Assembly (NCBI GenBank): GCA_026225945.1
Contig: JAMJFZ010000770.1
Coordinates: 869,501 to 933,500 of the forward strand
Length of the DNA stretch: 64,000 nt
Direction: 5' to 3'
Source: Cricetomys ansorgei
Taxonomy: Eukaryota > Chordata > Mammalia > Rodentia > Nesomyidae
Shown: positions 1 through 11,648 of the stretch, piece by piece
Layout: each line of letters opens with the position of its first letter
How positions within the stretch are numbered: the stretch's first letter is position 1
The notes under the pieces: generated by a model
Told to the model about the DNA's origin: nothing
Database searches by the model: none
Seen by the model: the letters and a program-made list of their open reading frames with translations, nothing else
Made by a program: the position numbers and the translations under genes

Positions 1-58
1 TTAAATATGTTCCCACCAGAGCTTAGCATTTGAGATGCTCTTTTAAGACTATCTGGTC

Positions 59-60
<2 letters not shown>

Positions 61-95
<35 letters not shown>
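61..95. repeat. (CA)n microsatellite
   Basis: Seventeen uninterrupted AC units. Confidence 0.99.
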
Positions 96-99
<4 letters not shown>

Positions 100-300
100 A
101 AATAAGTAAATAAAAATGTCATGAAATAAAGAATGAGAGCATACAATAAACCAGTTTCCCAATACATACAAGTATATATCCCCATACTTGCCTGGGGATA
201 CGTCCTAGTGGGTGTACCCCTGATGAGTCGCAGGTTTAGGCCTAAGTATGGGCCCAGACCCTCACAAGTAACTTTGATTTTTAGCTTCAATGACTATACA

Positions 301-424
301 CCTCTATGTAAATATGTATGTGTGCATGTGCGTGCGTGTACCTCTATGTATATATGCATGCATGCATGCATGTGCGTGCGTGTACCTCTATATATGTATG
401 CATGCATGTGCGTGCGTGCGTGTG
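301..424. repeat. Short minisatellite, about 42 bp x 3, TG/TGCA-rich
   Basis: CCTCTATGTA or CCTCTATATA recurs at 301, 341 and 385, each followed by ATGCATG and GTGCGTGCGTGT. Spacings are 40 and 44 bp. Confidence 0.85.
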
Positions 425-578
425 TATTGATGCAAGCTTGCCATAGTGTGCAGGTGGAGTTCAGAGGACAGCTTGCGCTGGTTGGTTCTTTGCTTCCGCT
501 GTGATGATTCTGAGGATAGAACAGGTTGTTAGGCTTAGTGGCAAATCTTTTTACCCACTAAGCCATTTCACTGGTTCT
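425..578 (-). mobile_element. Rodent SINE (B4/RSINE-like), tail grown into TG/TGCA repeat
   Basis: AGGTGGAGTTCAGAGGACAG, TTTACCCACTAAGCCATTTC and 'GTTAGGCTTAGTGGCAAA' are typical of the reverse strand of this group. The TG-rich tail runs to its left. Confidence 0.65.
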
Positions 579-663
579 GATAATTCCTTTCATTCAGTTT
601 ATGACAGATCAGATTATGTGTGATTCTCTACTGCACATGATTTATCATGTCTTTTTGTTGTTT

Positions 664-786
664 TGCTTTGAGACAGGGTCTCACTGTCTATCTAGCCTTG
701 GCTGGCCTGTAACTTGTATAGACTAGGCTGGCTTCGAATTCATAGAGATCCACTGGCCCCTGCTTCCCATGCGCCATCACACACTT
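664..786 (-). mobile_element. B1 SINE, degraded
   Basis: Reverse B1: TTTGAGACAGGGTCTCACTG, then GACTAGGCTGGCTTCGAATT, ending at the CCATCACACAC remnant of the B1 start. Confidence 0.8.
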
Positions 787-867
787 TATAGGTAACCATG
801 TTGTTGAGGTAAGTGATGTCCTTCATGTCCTGCGTGGCTGCAGTCCTTGTGCTGTCTGAATCCTGCT

Positions 868-960
868 CTGACTTCCCTCAATGTAAGGGGAAGCCACACC
901 CTTTCTTCCCTAAGTTGCTATTGGTAATAGTGTCTATCACAGCAACAGAAAAAATCAGGA
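868..960 (+). mobile_element. 3' fragment of the same muroid repeat family as 32466-32712
   Basis: TTTCTTCCCTAAGTTGC followed by TATCACAGCAACAGAAAAAA corresponds to the 3' end of that family. Only the last 90 bp or so remain. Confidence 0.5.
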
Positions 961-2591
961 GGGAAACGTCTTCCTAACTCGTAGACTGATGCTTGTTGGT
1001 GCTGCTGTCATGTGGATGCCAACAGACTTGACAAGCACTCGGTCATTGGCTGCGAACGTGCACTAACATCTCCCCTGTCATTTTGTAAGTAAAAATTTAA
1101 GTAATGCAGAAAAATTTTAAGGAACGATAGTCTGTATTTCATGCTGAAATAGTTTTTCCTGTATTTGCTTTTAATGTCTTTGTCTTTTTCTGTGTTTCTC
1201 TATCAGCCCCTGTCATTTTTAATTTTGTACTTTGAGTTGTATTGCAACTGTCAGTTCCATTCCTGTTCGGTTTTAATACTGGCTTACTGTGACTTATTTG
1301 CTGTTTTGGTGAAAGCTTTATTGAAATATGCTGATATTCAATACAGTGCACCCCTAGTCACTTGCTCTCTGCTTTAGCACCTTCTCCTAGAATCACATCA
1401 TAGCCAGGAGAGACAGCACATCTTTCAGCTCTAAGGATTTCCAGGTGCCCCTTGCTTCTCTGCTTCCTGCCCCTTCCCACGCCTTCCCTTCCCCCTAGCC
1501 GACTGGGATTCGTTTCATGTTATTGTAGGTTGTTTTGCTTTGCTAGAATTTTATACAGATGGAAGCATACAGGATGTGTTTGCTTGGATGGGCTCTTTCC
1601 ATTTTTTTTTTTAAAACTCAACAAATTTGTTTTATAATTGATCCATGTTGTAAATATCAGTGAAAAATTAATTTTGTCTTGCTTCTGAGTCATATGCTCT
1701 CCTGTATGTGTGTTCTCATTTTACTTGAAACCATTCCTGTATTGCTGGGCATTTGAGTGCTTTCCTCTTTTAGTATTACAAATAAGCATGCTCAGAACAG
1801 CTGGCTTTCTGGACACTCAAACAGGACTGTAAGGAGCAGGTGATGTTTTTATTAGGATCTGAGTGCTAGTCGGTATAATTGTTCATCTCTACTTCTATCT
1901 CATCATGTAGTGGTGTTTGGTTGTGGTTTCGATTTGAATTTGTCTGATAATTAATGATGTTAGCTGGGCTGTTTGTGATGTTTTTGAGAAGGTGGTGTAG
2001 AATTATTTGCATGCTGGGCGTTCCTTTGTCTGATATTTATCATTGCTAATGTTCTCTCATTGTAAGTCTCCTCTTTGCTTTTCCACCGCTTTGTCACCTT
2101 ACGATGTGTACTGATAGATTCACTGTAAGTTGAAGAAACCATAAGGGAAAAAAGGATTAAATCATTCTAGCCTGGAAACATCATGGTTCATCAACACAGG
2201 ATACTGTCGACTTGCAGTGTTTCTCCTTGTGGTCCTGGAGGCCAGCATCACAACAGGATAGTCTTGCAGGTTGCTAGAGATCAAAAGTCCGTGTTTACAG
2301 TCCTTACCAATGACTGGCTGAAAAATGGCTGTGTGCCAGTTGTGTTCACAGCAGGTATGGGAGGTTCTGTGATAAGTGAAGTCATAGTGACCTTAGGGGC
2401 TTTGTTATTGTGCATTTTACTTTGGACTAGAATAAGAGGTGAATGCTGTATGAGTTGATATTTATATTAAACCTTAAAATGCAATAACATGGTTTCTGAT
2501 TCTTGTGTGTGTTAAACTTTATGAAATGACCTAGAAACAAATACTATGGATCACATAGAAAGTGGGGCATATTTCAACCATAATAATAATT

Positions 2592-2730
2592 CATGCTGGG
2601 CGGTTAACCCCAGCACTAAGGAGGCAGAGGCAGGTAGATCTCTGTAGTTCAAGGCTAGCCTGGTCTACAGAGTGAGTTCCAGGACAGCCAGAGTTACAAC
2701 AACAGAGAAACCCTGTCTCAAAAAACAAAT
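2592..2730 (+). mobile_element. B1 SINE, followed by (TA)n
   Basis: GAGGCAGAGGCAGGTAGATC and AGCCTGGTCTACAGAGTGAG are clear. The first 20 bp are altered. The GAGTTACAACAACAGAGAAA variant is present and the A-rich tail leads into a (TA)n array. Confidence 0.92.
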
Positions 2731-2741
2731 CAAGACAAAAC

Positions 2742-2744
<3 letters not shown>

Positions 2745-2817
<73 letters not shown>

Positions 2818-2822
2818 CATAT
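2745..2822. repeat. (TA)n microsatellite
   Basis: Nearly pure TA dinucleotides with one TTTA interruption, in the tail of a B1. Confidence 0.98.
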
Positions 2823-4504
2823 TCATTTAAATTTTCCTTCATTTGTTTGAAACTCTTACCTTTGGCTTGAAGAGTCAAAACCACCTTTTCTGATCTCTTT
2901 TGAACATGCATGTTTATCTTTTTATTCTCATTGGCATTTCTGATTTATTTGCTTCAGACATAATCAGATTTTGGTTGTTCCCCACCAATAAACAGAGGGG
3001 TAAATACCTCTTAGCCCTGTTATATTGAGGGCTTTCAGTTGTCCTTGCTGTACTCTCTGACAAAAGAAGTTGCTGAGTTAAAATTTGGAATTCTGGAAAT
3101 CAGTGTAGAAAGATCATTTTGAAAATTATCTTGTGTTTTTATGTTGTAATTTTAATGCTATTGTACGATAACTTTTCTGTTAAAATTGATTTTTGTTGAT
3201 ATATTTGTATCTAGCCCTTGAGCTTAGAATTCAGTAGGGAAGATTTTCAAGTGAAAGTAGTAAGTGGAGATTTCACTGGATTAAATGAAGTAACATTAAT
3301 TATTGCTTTTCTTACGTGGCTGGTGATTCTTCTTGGCCAGCCCCATGCTTGTTCTAAAATTAAGCTTTTAAGTGCATGCTGTCTAAAACTGCAAAGAAGC
3401 AGGAATAATGAGATGACACCGGGCCTTTGTTTTGGACTGGACCTTATCTAAGATATTATTAGTTCCTGAGGCACCGGATGGGGACAGTGTTTGGCATGCT
3501 GGTATGTCAGGTGGAGAGTGTGCTTTTTCCATGCAACTGCCTGCCCAGCGTTCCTGTGGTGTAACTGTACAGTTTGCATGTGCTTGTTCTTAGCTTCTTC
3601 AGTGCTTCACACACTAGTTGGTTGTTTGAATGTAGATGTTAAGAGAAATAAGAACACATTAAAGGCTAAAAAGAATGTGTTGAGTTTCTTAACCACAATG
3701 TTTTATTTATAAGGACATGTTTTGACTAATTAATGACAGCTCTTACATAAGTCATTGCTGGTAAGAATGCCATAGTTTAGAGAAAATATGTTGTGTGTGA
3801 AAGCAGAATTGCTGATATTCCTGCCTTCGTTACGTGAATGATAGTTCATTGCGTTAGCGAAGCTTAGGTGGATTCAGTGTTTGATATTAACTTACAGTGA
3901 CATAATGTTTAGAAGGCTCGGTTGGTTTCAGTACTGCTGAAATACAAACTTAAAATTAGTTTAAAAATAATTGCTGAAGCTGGGTGGTTGGTACCCATGG
4001 ATTCATTATAGTGTAAAGTCTAGTTTTGATTGTGTCTGAAGCTTTTCATTTATGAAAATTTATAAAAGGAACCACAGTGTGTTTCCATGTCTTCTGGCCT
4101 GGGCTGCCAGACAGACACAGGACATGCTGGATCCAGCAGGAACTCATTGCGGGACACATGAAGCTGGAGACGCTAATGCTCGCCTTCAGATGCAGCACCA
4201 GGTCATTTTAGTCATTGTCTTTGAAATGTCCCCTGTTGTTAAAGATGTAAGCTGCACTTACCTTCACTCCTTATGATTTGTATGTTCAGAAACAGAGAAA
4301 GAGCACAGCATTTCTTTTTTTTTTTTTAAATACTTCCTAGTGAACAGAAATGAAATTAAACAGGATATGCTGTCTACAAGCCTTAGCTCTTTCAGCTCAA
4401 GGTGTGTCATTGTTGGCTTAATGTTTTCACCATTAGAGTCGGGGGAGATACACAAAGGACACTGTCCTGGGCGACGTCAGCTCTGACAATCAAACACCCG
4501 CCCC

Positions 4505-4615
4505 TTATGCAGCTGGGCATAGTGGGGCATGCTTGGAGTCCTAGCACTCCAAGGCTGAGAGTTCAAGGCCAGCCTGGGCTACATGCATATGTAGTGAGAC
4601 AGTGTCTCACAAACC
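4505..4615 (+). mobile_element. B1 SINE, degraded
   Basis: AGCTGGGCATAGTGGGGCAT, AGTTCAAGGCCAGCCTGGGC and a GTGAGACAGTGTCTCA end are visible. The middle is deleted. Confidence 0.75.
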
Positions 4616-4855
4616 TAAGCAGGTAACAAGTAGGAATGACAAAAGCTCAGAGTTTAACTTAAAGCAGCACACGCGGCAATCCCAGTGTCCCATTAAAGCC
4701 TGTGTGTTTACATCCCATGCTGGTAAGCTGCTTCTGTTGAGAGCCTTCTCCATATTGTGTTGCTACAATGTGTGCCTGGATTAAAACAAAGAAAATGATC
4801 AGTATCTCCAGGGCCACTTAGTTAACACATAAAAAAATACTGGGTTTTGATTTAT

Positions 4856-5085
4856 TTGTGTTTTATTTAAAATAGAGTAAAAATTTGAGAAAAGCCTTAT
4901 TTTTAATATAAAAATTTTTAAATAAATTTTTTAAAAAATTTTTTAATATAAATTTTTTTATATTTTTAATTTTTAATTTTATTTTTAATAAAAATATTGA
5001 TTATAATTTATTTTTTATTTTTAATATAAATTTTTTTAAACAAAAAATTAAAAACATTTTAAAATAAAATTTTTTCTTACTAATT
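4856..5085. repeat. AT-rich low-complexity region
   Basis: Runs of ATTTTTAATATAAATTTTTT type over about 230 bp with almost no G or C. Confidence 0.9.
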
Positions 5086-5185
5086 CTTTAGTCTTACAGA
5101 ATAACCAGTAACTCTAGGAGCAATTGAGAAAAACTGATGTAATAGAATTAGCAGCTTCCACTGACTGTGTTCCGCCCCCCCCACC

Positions 5186-5187
<2 letters not shown>

Positions 5188-5233
<46 letters not shown>

Positions 5234-5275
5234 CCGTCCGTCCGTGTGTCCCCGTGTGTGTCCGTCCCCGTGTAT
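5188..5275. repeat. (TG)n followed by CCGT/TGTCC imperfect repeat
   Basis: Pure GT from 5188 to 5231, preceded by a C-run, then TCCGTCCGTCCGTGTGTCCC-type repeats to about 5275. Confidence 0.95.
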
Positions 5276-6939
5276 GTGTCCACTTGCCAGGAGCCAGACA
5301 GATGAACTTCCCTAGCACAGGGTAAGAGTCGGTGTGGCAGGCTTCAGTGGGTAACACAATTGCAAAGAGACCGTTACTTCTTTACTTGGGCTTCATCCTG
5401 GTGGAAATGGTCCAGAGAGGAAAACATCATGCTCTAGTATACCATGTCTTGGTGCCAGTTCCCAAGAGCGGCCCACTGTGCTGTCTTGGGACTGTCAGAC
5501 CGGAAGCTTCCCAGATCTGGAATGTACTTTGGTTGAACCCAGCCAGTGAGTCTGAGTCCAGTGGGAGAACATCACATCAAGTAATGGACGCCTGGCGCCC
5601 ACAGGAGGCGGGGTGAAGAGCAGTGTAGGTGGGGTCCCCAAGGCTTAGACAGTGGTCTAGCTGAGCTTGGCTGGCACATACCTCACTTCCAACTTCAGCT
5701 GAGGGACCCCAGACTTTCTCTTCTGGGTTTTATATCAAGGGTTCCACTTGGCTTCCTGGGCTAAAGTGTTAGAGGGCATTCTGTATCAGGAGGGGAAGGA
5801 CAAAGCCCAAGATGTTCTGAACAATTCCTTCTCAATGGAATGCTGCCTTCGTGGTACATGCTGTGGAGAACTGGGTCAGCCCCAAGCATTCAGGGCCTGC
5901 TCTGTACCGGAAGGTGGCACTGGTTAATGTCTAATGCTGACACTGTCCATAACCAATAACAGACAGGACCCGAGTTTTTGTGGAGTTCTTTTATAGTATG
6001 GGAGGTTATTAATGCATTAAAGCTGTGTACCTAATGAGTGCTGTGAAGGAGATCAAAGTGGTCATGTTGGCCCAGCGTGTCTTGGGTCCCGTGGGGGCTT
6101 TTGAGTCTTGCTCGATGCTGCCGGGAAACCTGTGGTAGGAATCCCTCGTCCTTTCAGGGCGGGCAGCGGTTTCCAGTGGCCACGCAAACCTCTTACCACA
6201 GCAGATCCAGTGCGGAAGCCGAATAAGAGTCCAGGTACAATACATTCCCACTCTTACTAATGACGTTGTCATAAAATGTTATTTTTAATTGTTAGCATTA
6301 AGTTTGCTATTCTTGTTGAATATAATTTTAATGTTTTTCAATTTTAATTAGGTAAATATTGATGCCTCTTGTAGGAGCCAGAGCTCACCCACACTGTCAG
6401 TTTTTAAAATCAGAAAGCGGTTCTGAGCTCCAATAGCCTGATTCGCGCTGTGCTGAGATGACTGGGTGGCTTCTGGAGGCCTGATGCTGAGGACACCCTC
6501 CCAGAAAGGGTGCTAAGCTGTGGTGGGAGGGAGCAGGCACCTCTCACTATTCCTCAGCCTGCATCAGCACCATTGCTCACTTCTCAGTTCCTGTTGCGGG
6601 CTATTGCACTCATGGTAAAACTGCTTATATATGCCTCTACAAAGGGTGTATTCTCTTGGAGAGTTAATCTCTCTGCTAGTCACAGCAAACTAGTTAACAA
6701 CTTATTTGAAAAAGTTTAACAATGCTTGTGATCTATATTTCTATTAATTTTTTTTTTTGCCTGGAAACAATCACATATTTTTTTTTTAATATGACTTTGA
6801 ATATAAAGAGTGTTTTCTTCAGTTCTTAACTGTTAAATTTGCCTTATGAGCCGTTAAGACTTAGAGTATAAATTTAGCCGGGATTTCTTATTACCCTTAC
6901 TTATTGTGTTGCAGGAGTGTGCATGTGATCATAGGAAAA

Positions 6940-7050
6940 CTTAGAGGGGAACAAAGGTTCTCTCCTTGCACTCGTGGGTCTCAAGGGTTGAGCTCACATT
7001 GTCATGCTTGGTGGCCAGTGTCTTTACCTACTGAGCCTCTCATAGGCCCA
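6940..7050 (-). mobile_element. SINE (B4/RSINE-like), partial
   Basis: GTTCTCTCCTTGCACTCGTG, 'GAGCTCACATTGTCATGCTTGG' type sequence and TTTACCTACTGAGCCTCTCA. Confidence 0.6.
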
Positions 7051-7204
7051 AAGGAACCCATATTTGTTACTGTATAAATACTCTTTATTTCTTAAAGAAA
7101 TTATCATCCTTGATGTCTTCACTGTTCATTTAAAAGCAACTGTAAATTTAAAAGTGAATTGTAAGGAAAGACAAAAAGGCAATACCAAGGTTATATAAAA
7201 GAGA

Positions 7205-7395
7205 GCCGGGTGGTGGTGGCACACGCCTTTAATCCCAGCACTCGGGAGGCAGAGGAAGGCAGATCCCTGTGAGTTCGAGGCCAGCCAGAGTTACAGCAGA
7301 GAAACCCTGTCTCAAACAAGCAAACAAAAAATAAAAACTAAAACCCCCCCAAAAAAAACAAAAAACAAAACAACAAAGAATAAAAAAAAGAGTAC
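7205..7395 (+). mobile_element. B1 SINE with internal deletion and long A-rich tail
   Basis: GCCGGGTGGTGGTGGCACAC, TTTAATCCCAGCACTCGGGA and AGTTCGAGGCCAGCC are intact. The CTGGTCTACA...GGACA part is missing, joining GCCAGCC directly to AGAGTTACAGCAGAG. An A/C-rich tail runs to about 7395. Confidence 0.93.
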
Positions 7396-8187
7396 AAACG
7401 AAACAAGATGGATTGTATTCGCACTACAACCAGATGAGTCTTCTCCCTTAGCAGATCTTTTTATTGAGTGATCTGTGCCAGGCATCTGTTCAAGCACCCA
7501 GCATGGATGAACTTGTTAGCTCTCTATAACAGCCCAGGGGTGTGTATAATACTTTCTCTGCAGGTGAAGAAGCTGTCAATCATTATTTGTATCTGTAGCT
7601 ACCAGATACAAAGAGACCTCCAAAACAGGGTGCGTGTACCGTGTAGCCCAGAGCAGAGCCTGGAAGTGCCCTCAGCTGTCTTGCTGGCTCCCACCGTGTT
7701 GCCCTCTGTACACTGCCATTATTTCAGACTCATGGTCCCCTAGGTGTAGAGCACTTCCAGGTTCCACAGACCTGTCTCTAAGAGTTACATGTTCTAGAAG
7801 CTGAGAGCTGGAGAAAGCAGAAGAGAGAGAAGACCTGTGCTCTGTGGTCTCGGTGACCTGGCTTGTAGAACTCACACTGGTAACCCCGACTGCACGTGTC
7901 TCCTTAGATGTCTTGGGCAGAATTGTTAGCGACTTCATGATGCAGTTCTAGCATCCAGTCAAGGTTGGAAGAGCAACAAGGATGCAGAGCTGCAGACACT
8001 GGAAACTGTCAGACAAGAAGTACGAAGTAAATGGTGGGAGACTCCTAGTACCTGATGATTCTCTCTCTCTCGTAGAATCTTTAAATAGTATATAAAAATG
8101 CTTTATTGTATTCTTTAAAATCCATATAGATACGCAACAGTATCATTACCTCTGTCTTATAGACAGCGAGATAATGTTTAGAGAACA

Positions 8188-8550
8188 GTGTGTGTGTGTG
8201 TGTGTGTGTATGTGTGTGGTGTGTATGTGTGTGTGTATGTGTGTGTGTGTGTGTGTATGTATGTGTGTGGTGTGTGTGTGTGTGTGTATGTGTGTGGTGT
8301 GTATGTGTGTGTGTGTGTGTGGTGTGTGTGTGTGTGTATGTATGTGTGTGTGGTGTGTATGTGTGTGTATGTGTGTGTGGTGTGTATGTGTGTGTATGTG
8401 TGTGTGTGTGTATATGTGTGTGTGTATGTATGTGTGTATGTGTGTGTGGTGTGTATGTGTGTGTGGTGTGTATGTGTGTGTGTGTATGTGTGTATGTGTG
8501 TGTGTGTGTATGGTGTGTATGTGTGTGTGGTGTGTATGTGTGTGTGTATA

Positions 8551-8581
<31 letters not shown>

Positions 8582-8735
8582 ATGTGTGTGTGTGTGTATG
8601 TGTGTGGTGTGTGTGTATATGTGTGTGTGTGTATGTGTATGTGTGTGTGTGTATGTGTGTATGTATGTGTGTGGTGTGTGTGTGTATATGTGTATGTGTG
8701 TGTATGTATGCGTGTGTGTGTGTGTGTGGTGTGTA

Positions 8736-8767
<32 letters not shown>

Positions 8768-9074
8768 GTGTGTATGTGTATGTGTGTGTGTATGTGTGTG
8801 GTGTGTGTGTGTATATGTGTATGTGTGTGTATGTATGCGTGTGTGTGTGTATGTATGTGTGTGTATGTGTGTGTGTGTGGTGTGTATGTATGTGTGTGTG
8901 TGTATGTATGTATGTGTGCATATGTGTGTGTGTGTGTATGCATGTATGTGTGTATATGTGTGTGTATGTGTGTGTATGTGTGTGTGGTGTGTCTGTGTGT
9001 GTTGTGTGGTGTGTATGCGTGTGTGTGTGTGTGTATGTATGTGTGTGTGTGTGTGTGTATGTGTGGTGTGTGTG
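8188..9074. repeat. 0.9-kb (TG)n/TATG array with TGGTGTG breaks
   Basis: The + strand is almost only G and T with scattered A, built of short (TG)n runs separated by TATG, TATATG and TGGTGTG. All six frames lack stops for long stretches, but the translations are CV/HT repeats with no protein character. A SINE lies at its right end. Confidence 0.98.
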
Positions 9075-9216
9075 AACATGTACCACAGTGCATCTGTGGC
9101 AGTCAGAGGAAATCTTGTGGGAACTGGTTTTCTCCTCCCACATGGGTTCTGGGGCTCAAACTGAGATCACCATTGTTGGTAGCATCTTTCCTCACTGAGC
9201 CATCTTGCTGGGCATA
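9075..9216 (-). mobile_element. SINE (B4/RSINE-like) at the end of the TG array
   Basis: CAGTCAGAGGAAATCTTGTG, GGTTTTCTCCTCCCACATGG and CTCACTGAGCCATCTTGCTG. Its 3' tail points into the 0.9-kb TG array, a likely source of that array. Confidence 0.72.
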
Positions 9217-9489
9217 AAAAACAATTTCTTAATCATATGCTATTAGATCAGCAAGCCTAATACGAAAAAGAGAAAATAGCCAAGTTTTAGTATTTTCTTG
9301 TACAACATTTGTAATAATTACATTTTTGAAAGCTTTAAAAGCCTTGTTCTTTTTAGGTCATAAGACAAAGAAAAATGTACTAATACTATGAATATCTACT
9401 TGTTTTCATAGTGTTCTTAAAATCACACATTAATGATATCTTTCATTAAAACCTTATTATGAGCTTATTAAAAATGTTGACACTATAGC

Positions 9490-9568
9490 TGTGACTGGGG
9501 CTTAGTGGCAGGGTGTTTGTTTAGCACGTACCAGCCCTGGACTCCATCACGGCACTACCCCAAAGAAA
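9490..9568 (+). mobile_element. ID-like SINE fragment
   Basis: GGGGCTTAGTGGCAGGGTGT, 'TTAGCACGTACCAGCCCTGGA' type sequence and CATCACGGCACTACCCCAAAG resemble an ID (tRNA-Ala-derived) element. Confidence 0.55.
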
Positions 9569-9857
9569 GGTTATACCAGACGTCTGCTTAGATCACAGCT
9601 TGGATTTTTTTCAGTGTTTGTAGATTAGATTATTAAGTAGGTTGTCACCTCACATTCTGTGCTCCAGTAATGAGCCCCTCTGCCCAAATATTTATTTATT
9701 TTGATGCTTAAATCATTAGTTTATAATACTTATAAGTTTTTGGAGGACATACTTTTAAACCTCTCAGAATCCTATCTTCATGCTTAAGAAACAAATATGG
9801 TTCAGGGAAAAATGCTAACTTTCTAACAAGTTTCACAGTCTGTGAAAATTTTCTATT

Positions 9858-10041
9858 TTTTAAAACATTCGTGTGTATCATGTGTGCGTGCTTGTCGTAT
9901 GTGCATGTGTCCACAGGCACCATAACGTGTTGGATCCCCTGGAACTGGAGTTACAGGCCTGATGTGGGTGCCTGGAACTGAACCCTGGTCCTCTGCCAGA
10001 GCAAGAAGTGCTCTCGACTGCTGGGCCTTCTCTCCAGCCCC
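9858..10041 (-). mobile_element. B2/B3-like SINE
   Basis: GGATCCCCTGGAACTGGAGT, AACCCTGGTCCTCTGCCAGA and CTTCTCTCCAGCCCC, the tRNA-derived head on the reverse strand. Confidence 0.85.
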
Positions 10042-11097
10042 ATGTTTCATGTATCTTAACTGAAGCTGACCACACGTAAAACAATATTACGCACAGTGTT
10101 TTTAGCTGAGAGCGGCAGCATTGTTGTTACTGCTTCGCAGCCAGTTCTAATTGATGTTGATCGTGCACACGGGGTAAGTAAAGGGTTGCAGTGTAGTGAA
10201 CATTTCCCTGTAATGTGCTCATTAGTGGTGGCAAGCCCAGGTTTCAGCACATGTCAGTAATTTACACTCCATTGCACAGAGGCTGCTCTTGTTCTGAAGT
10301 AGCTTCTAAGTCTGATGAATATATACTAGGAATAAACAGAGTAGAGGAGCTGAGAGCCAAGGACCCTGCCAGGCCTGCAGTGGGTGCTGAAGCCTGCGGA
10401 GGAAGAGTTAAAGTGGCTGCAGCTTGACTTCTGTCTCCTTTCTGTGACCACCTCTCCATTCCATCTTCCCGAAATGCTGTTTTCAAGCCAGGCAAAAATA
10501 CCATGTACTATGCACAGGACAAGAACCTGCTCAGGATTCCCCTGTCTCCCCCACCCCCCAACTCCCTTCCAGCTATTCAGCTCAATTGCCTGTTTCCAAA
10601 GTTAAGGACTCGCTAGGCCCTGAGTCTCCTAGGTTTTGGATGGCTAGGCTTGGGATAATTGTGGGAATTATGGGATTCAGTCCACAACTGCCTGATGGCT
10701 GTTGGAAGCCGTCTTGCACTGTCAGTAGAGGCTTCTAAGACTGTGTTCTGTGTTTTCAGACAGGGCTAGGGTGCTTACTGGTGTCACTGCAACTGCATTC
10801 TAAACACTCGATATTTTACAATGAAGTATCTTTGAGACATGGGATTTTACCGCAGGCCATTTTGTGACAGGATGGAGCGGCGTGGGAATGCACTAGCCCA
10901 TTTGTCTTGACAAATTTTTTTTAACATTTAACATTTAATGTATTTTAAGTTATTTTAATGTTAGAACCTGGGTTTATTGAAGGAAGTAGGTTTAATGTTG
11001 TAAGTAATGTGTATGTATATCTGTCATGCTCTGTCTATGTATTTGTGTCCTTTTCTTGTAGTGCTAGCCAAAATATCCAACTTAAGAAGTTTATTCA

Positions 11098-11345
11098 GGG
11101 ACTGCATAGATTGAGAAGTGAGTAAGAGCACTTCCTGCTGCCAGAGAACATGGGTTCAGTTACTAGCACCCATGTTGGGAAGCTCAAATCTAGTTCCAGG
11201 AGTTCTGGCATTCTCTCTGGGTTCCACAGGAGCCTGCATGCATACGGTGTGCATATAAACAAGCTGGCACAGGCATGTGAGTGCGTGCGTGTGCGCGTGT
11301 GCGCGTGTGCACACACACACACACAATGAAAATAAACCTAAACAA
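11098..11345 (+). mobile_element. B2/B3-like SINE with CG/CA-rich tail
   Basis: AGTGAGTAAGAGCACTTCCT, CAGAGAACATGGGTTCAGTT and AATCTAGTTCCAGGAGTTC, then a GTGCGCGTGTGC/(CA)n tail and AATGAAAATAAACC. The tail is alternating purine-pyrimidine. Confidence 0.8.
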
Positions 11346-11510
11346 AATAAATTTTGTTCAGAACTCATAGTTAGAATTTAAAGACAATCAGCTCATATCA
11401 CATAGTACTGAAGAATGTCCGCATTCAAGTCAGATGTTGATGGCAAGTTGTGTGTGACTTGAAACTTGGATCATTTTATGAAGGCATGCTGAACAAACTC
11501 ACTAGTCTCT

Positions 11511-11648
11511 CTTTTTTTTTTTGGTTTTTTGAGACAGGGTTTCTTTGTTGTAACTATGCCTGTTCTGGAACTCGCTTGGTAGACCAGGCTGGCTTCGAAC
11601 TCAGAGAGGTCTGCTGGGATTACAGGCGTGGGCCACCACCGCCAGGCA
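11511..11648 (-). mobile_element. B1 SINE
   Basis: Reverse B1 with TTTTTTGAGACAGGGTTTCT and AGACCAGGCTGGCTTCGAAC. The CTGCCTCTGCCTCC block is deleted. It ends at GCCACCACCGCCAGGC. Confidence 0.92.

Noticed and set aside
8081..9217. Open frames of 295-347 codons on both strands in the TG array
   Set aside because: They are Cys-Val and His-Thr dipeptide translations of (TG)n, open in every frame because the dinucleotide contains no stop. No gene structure.
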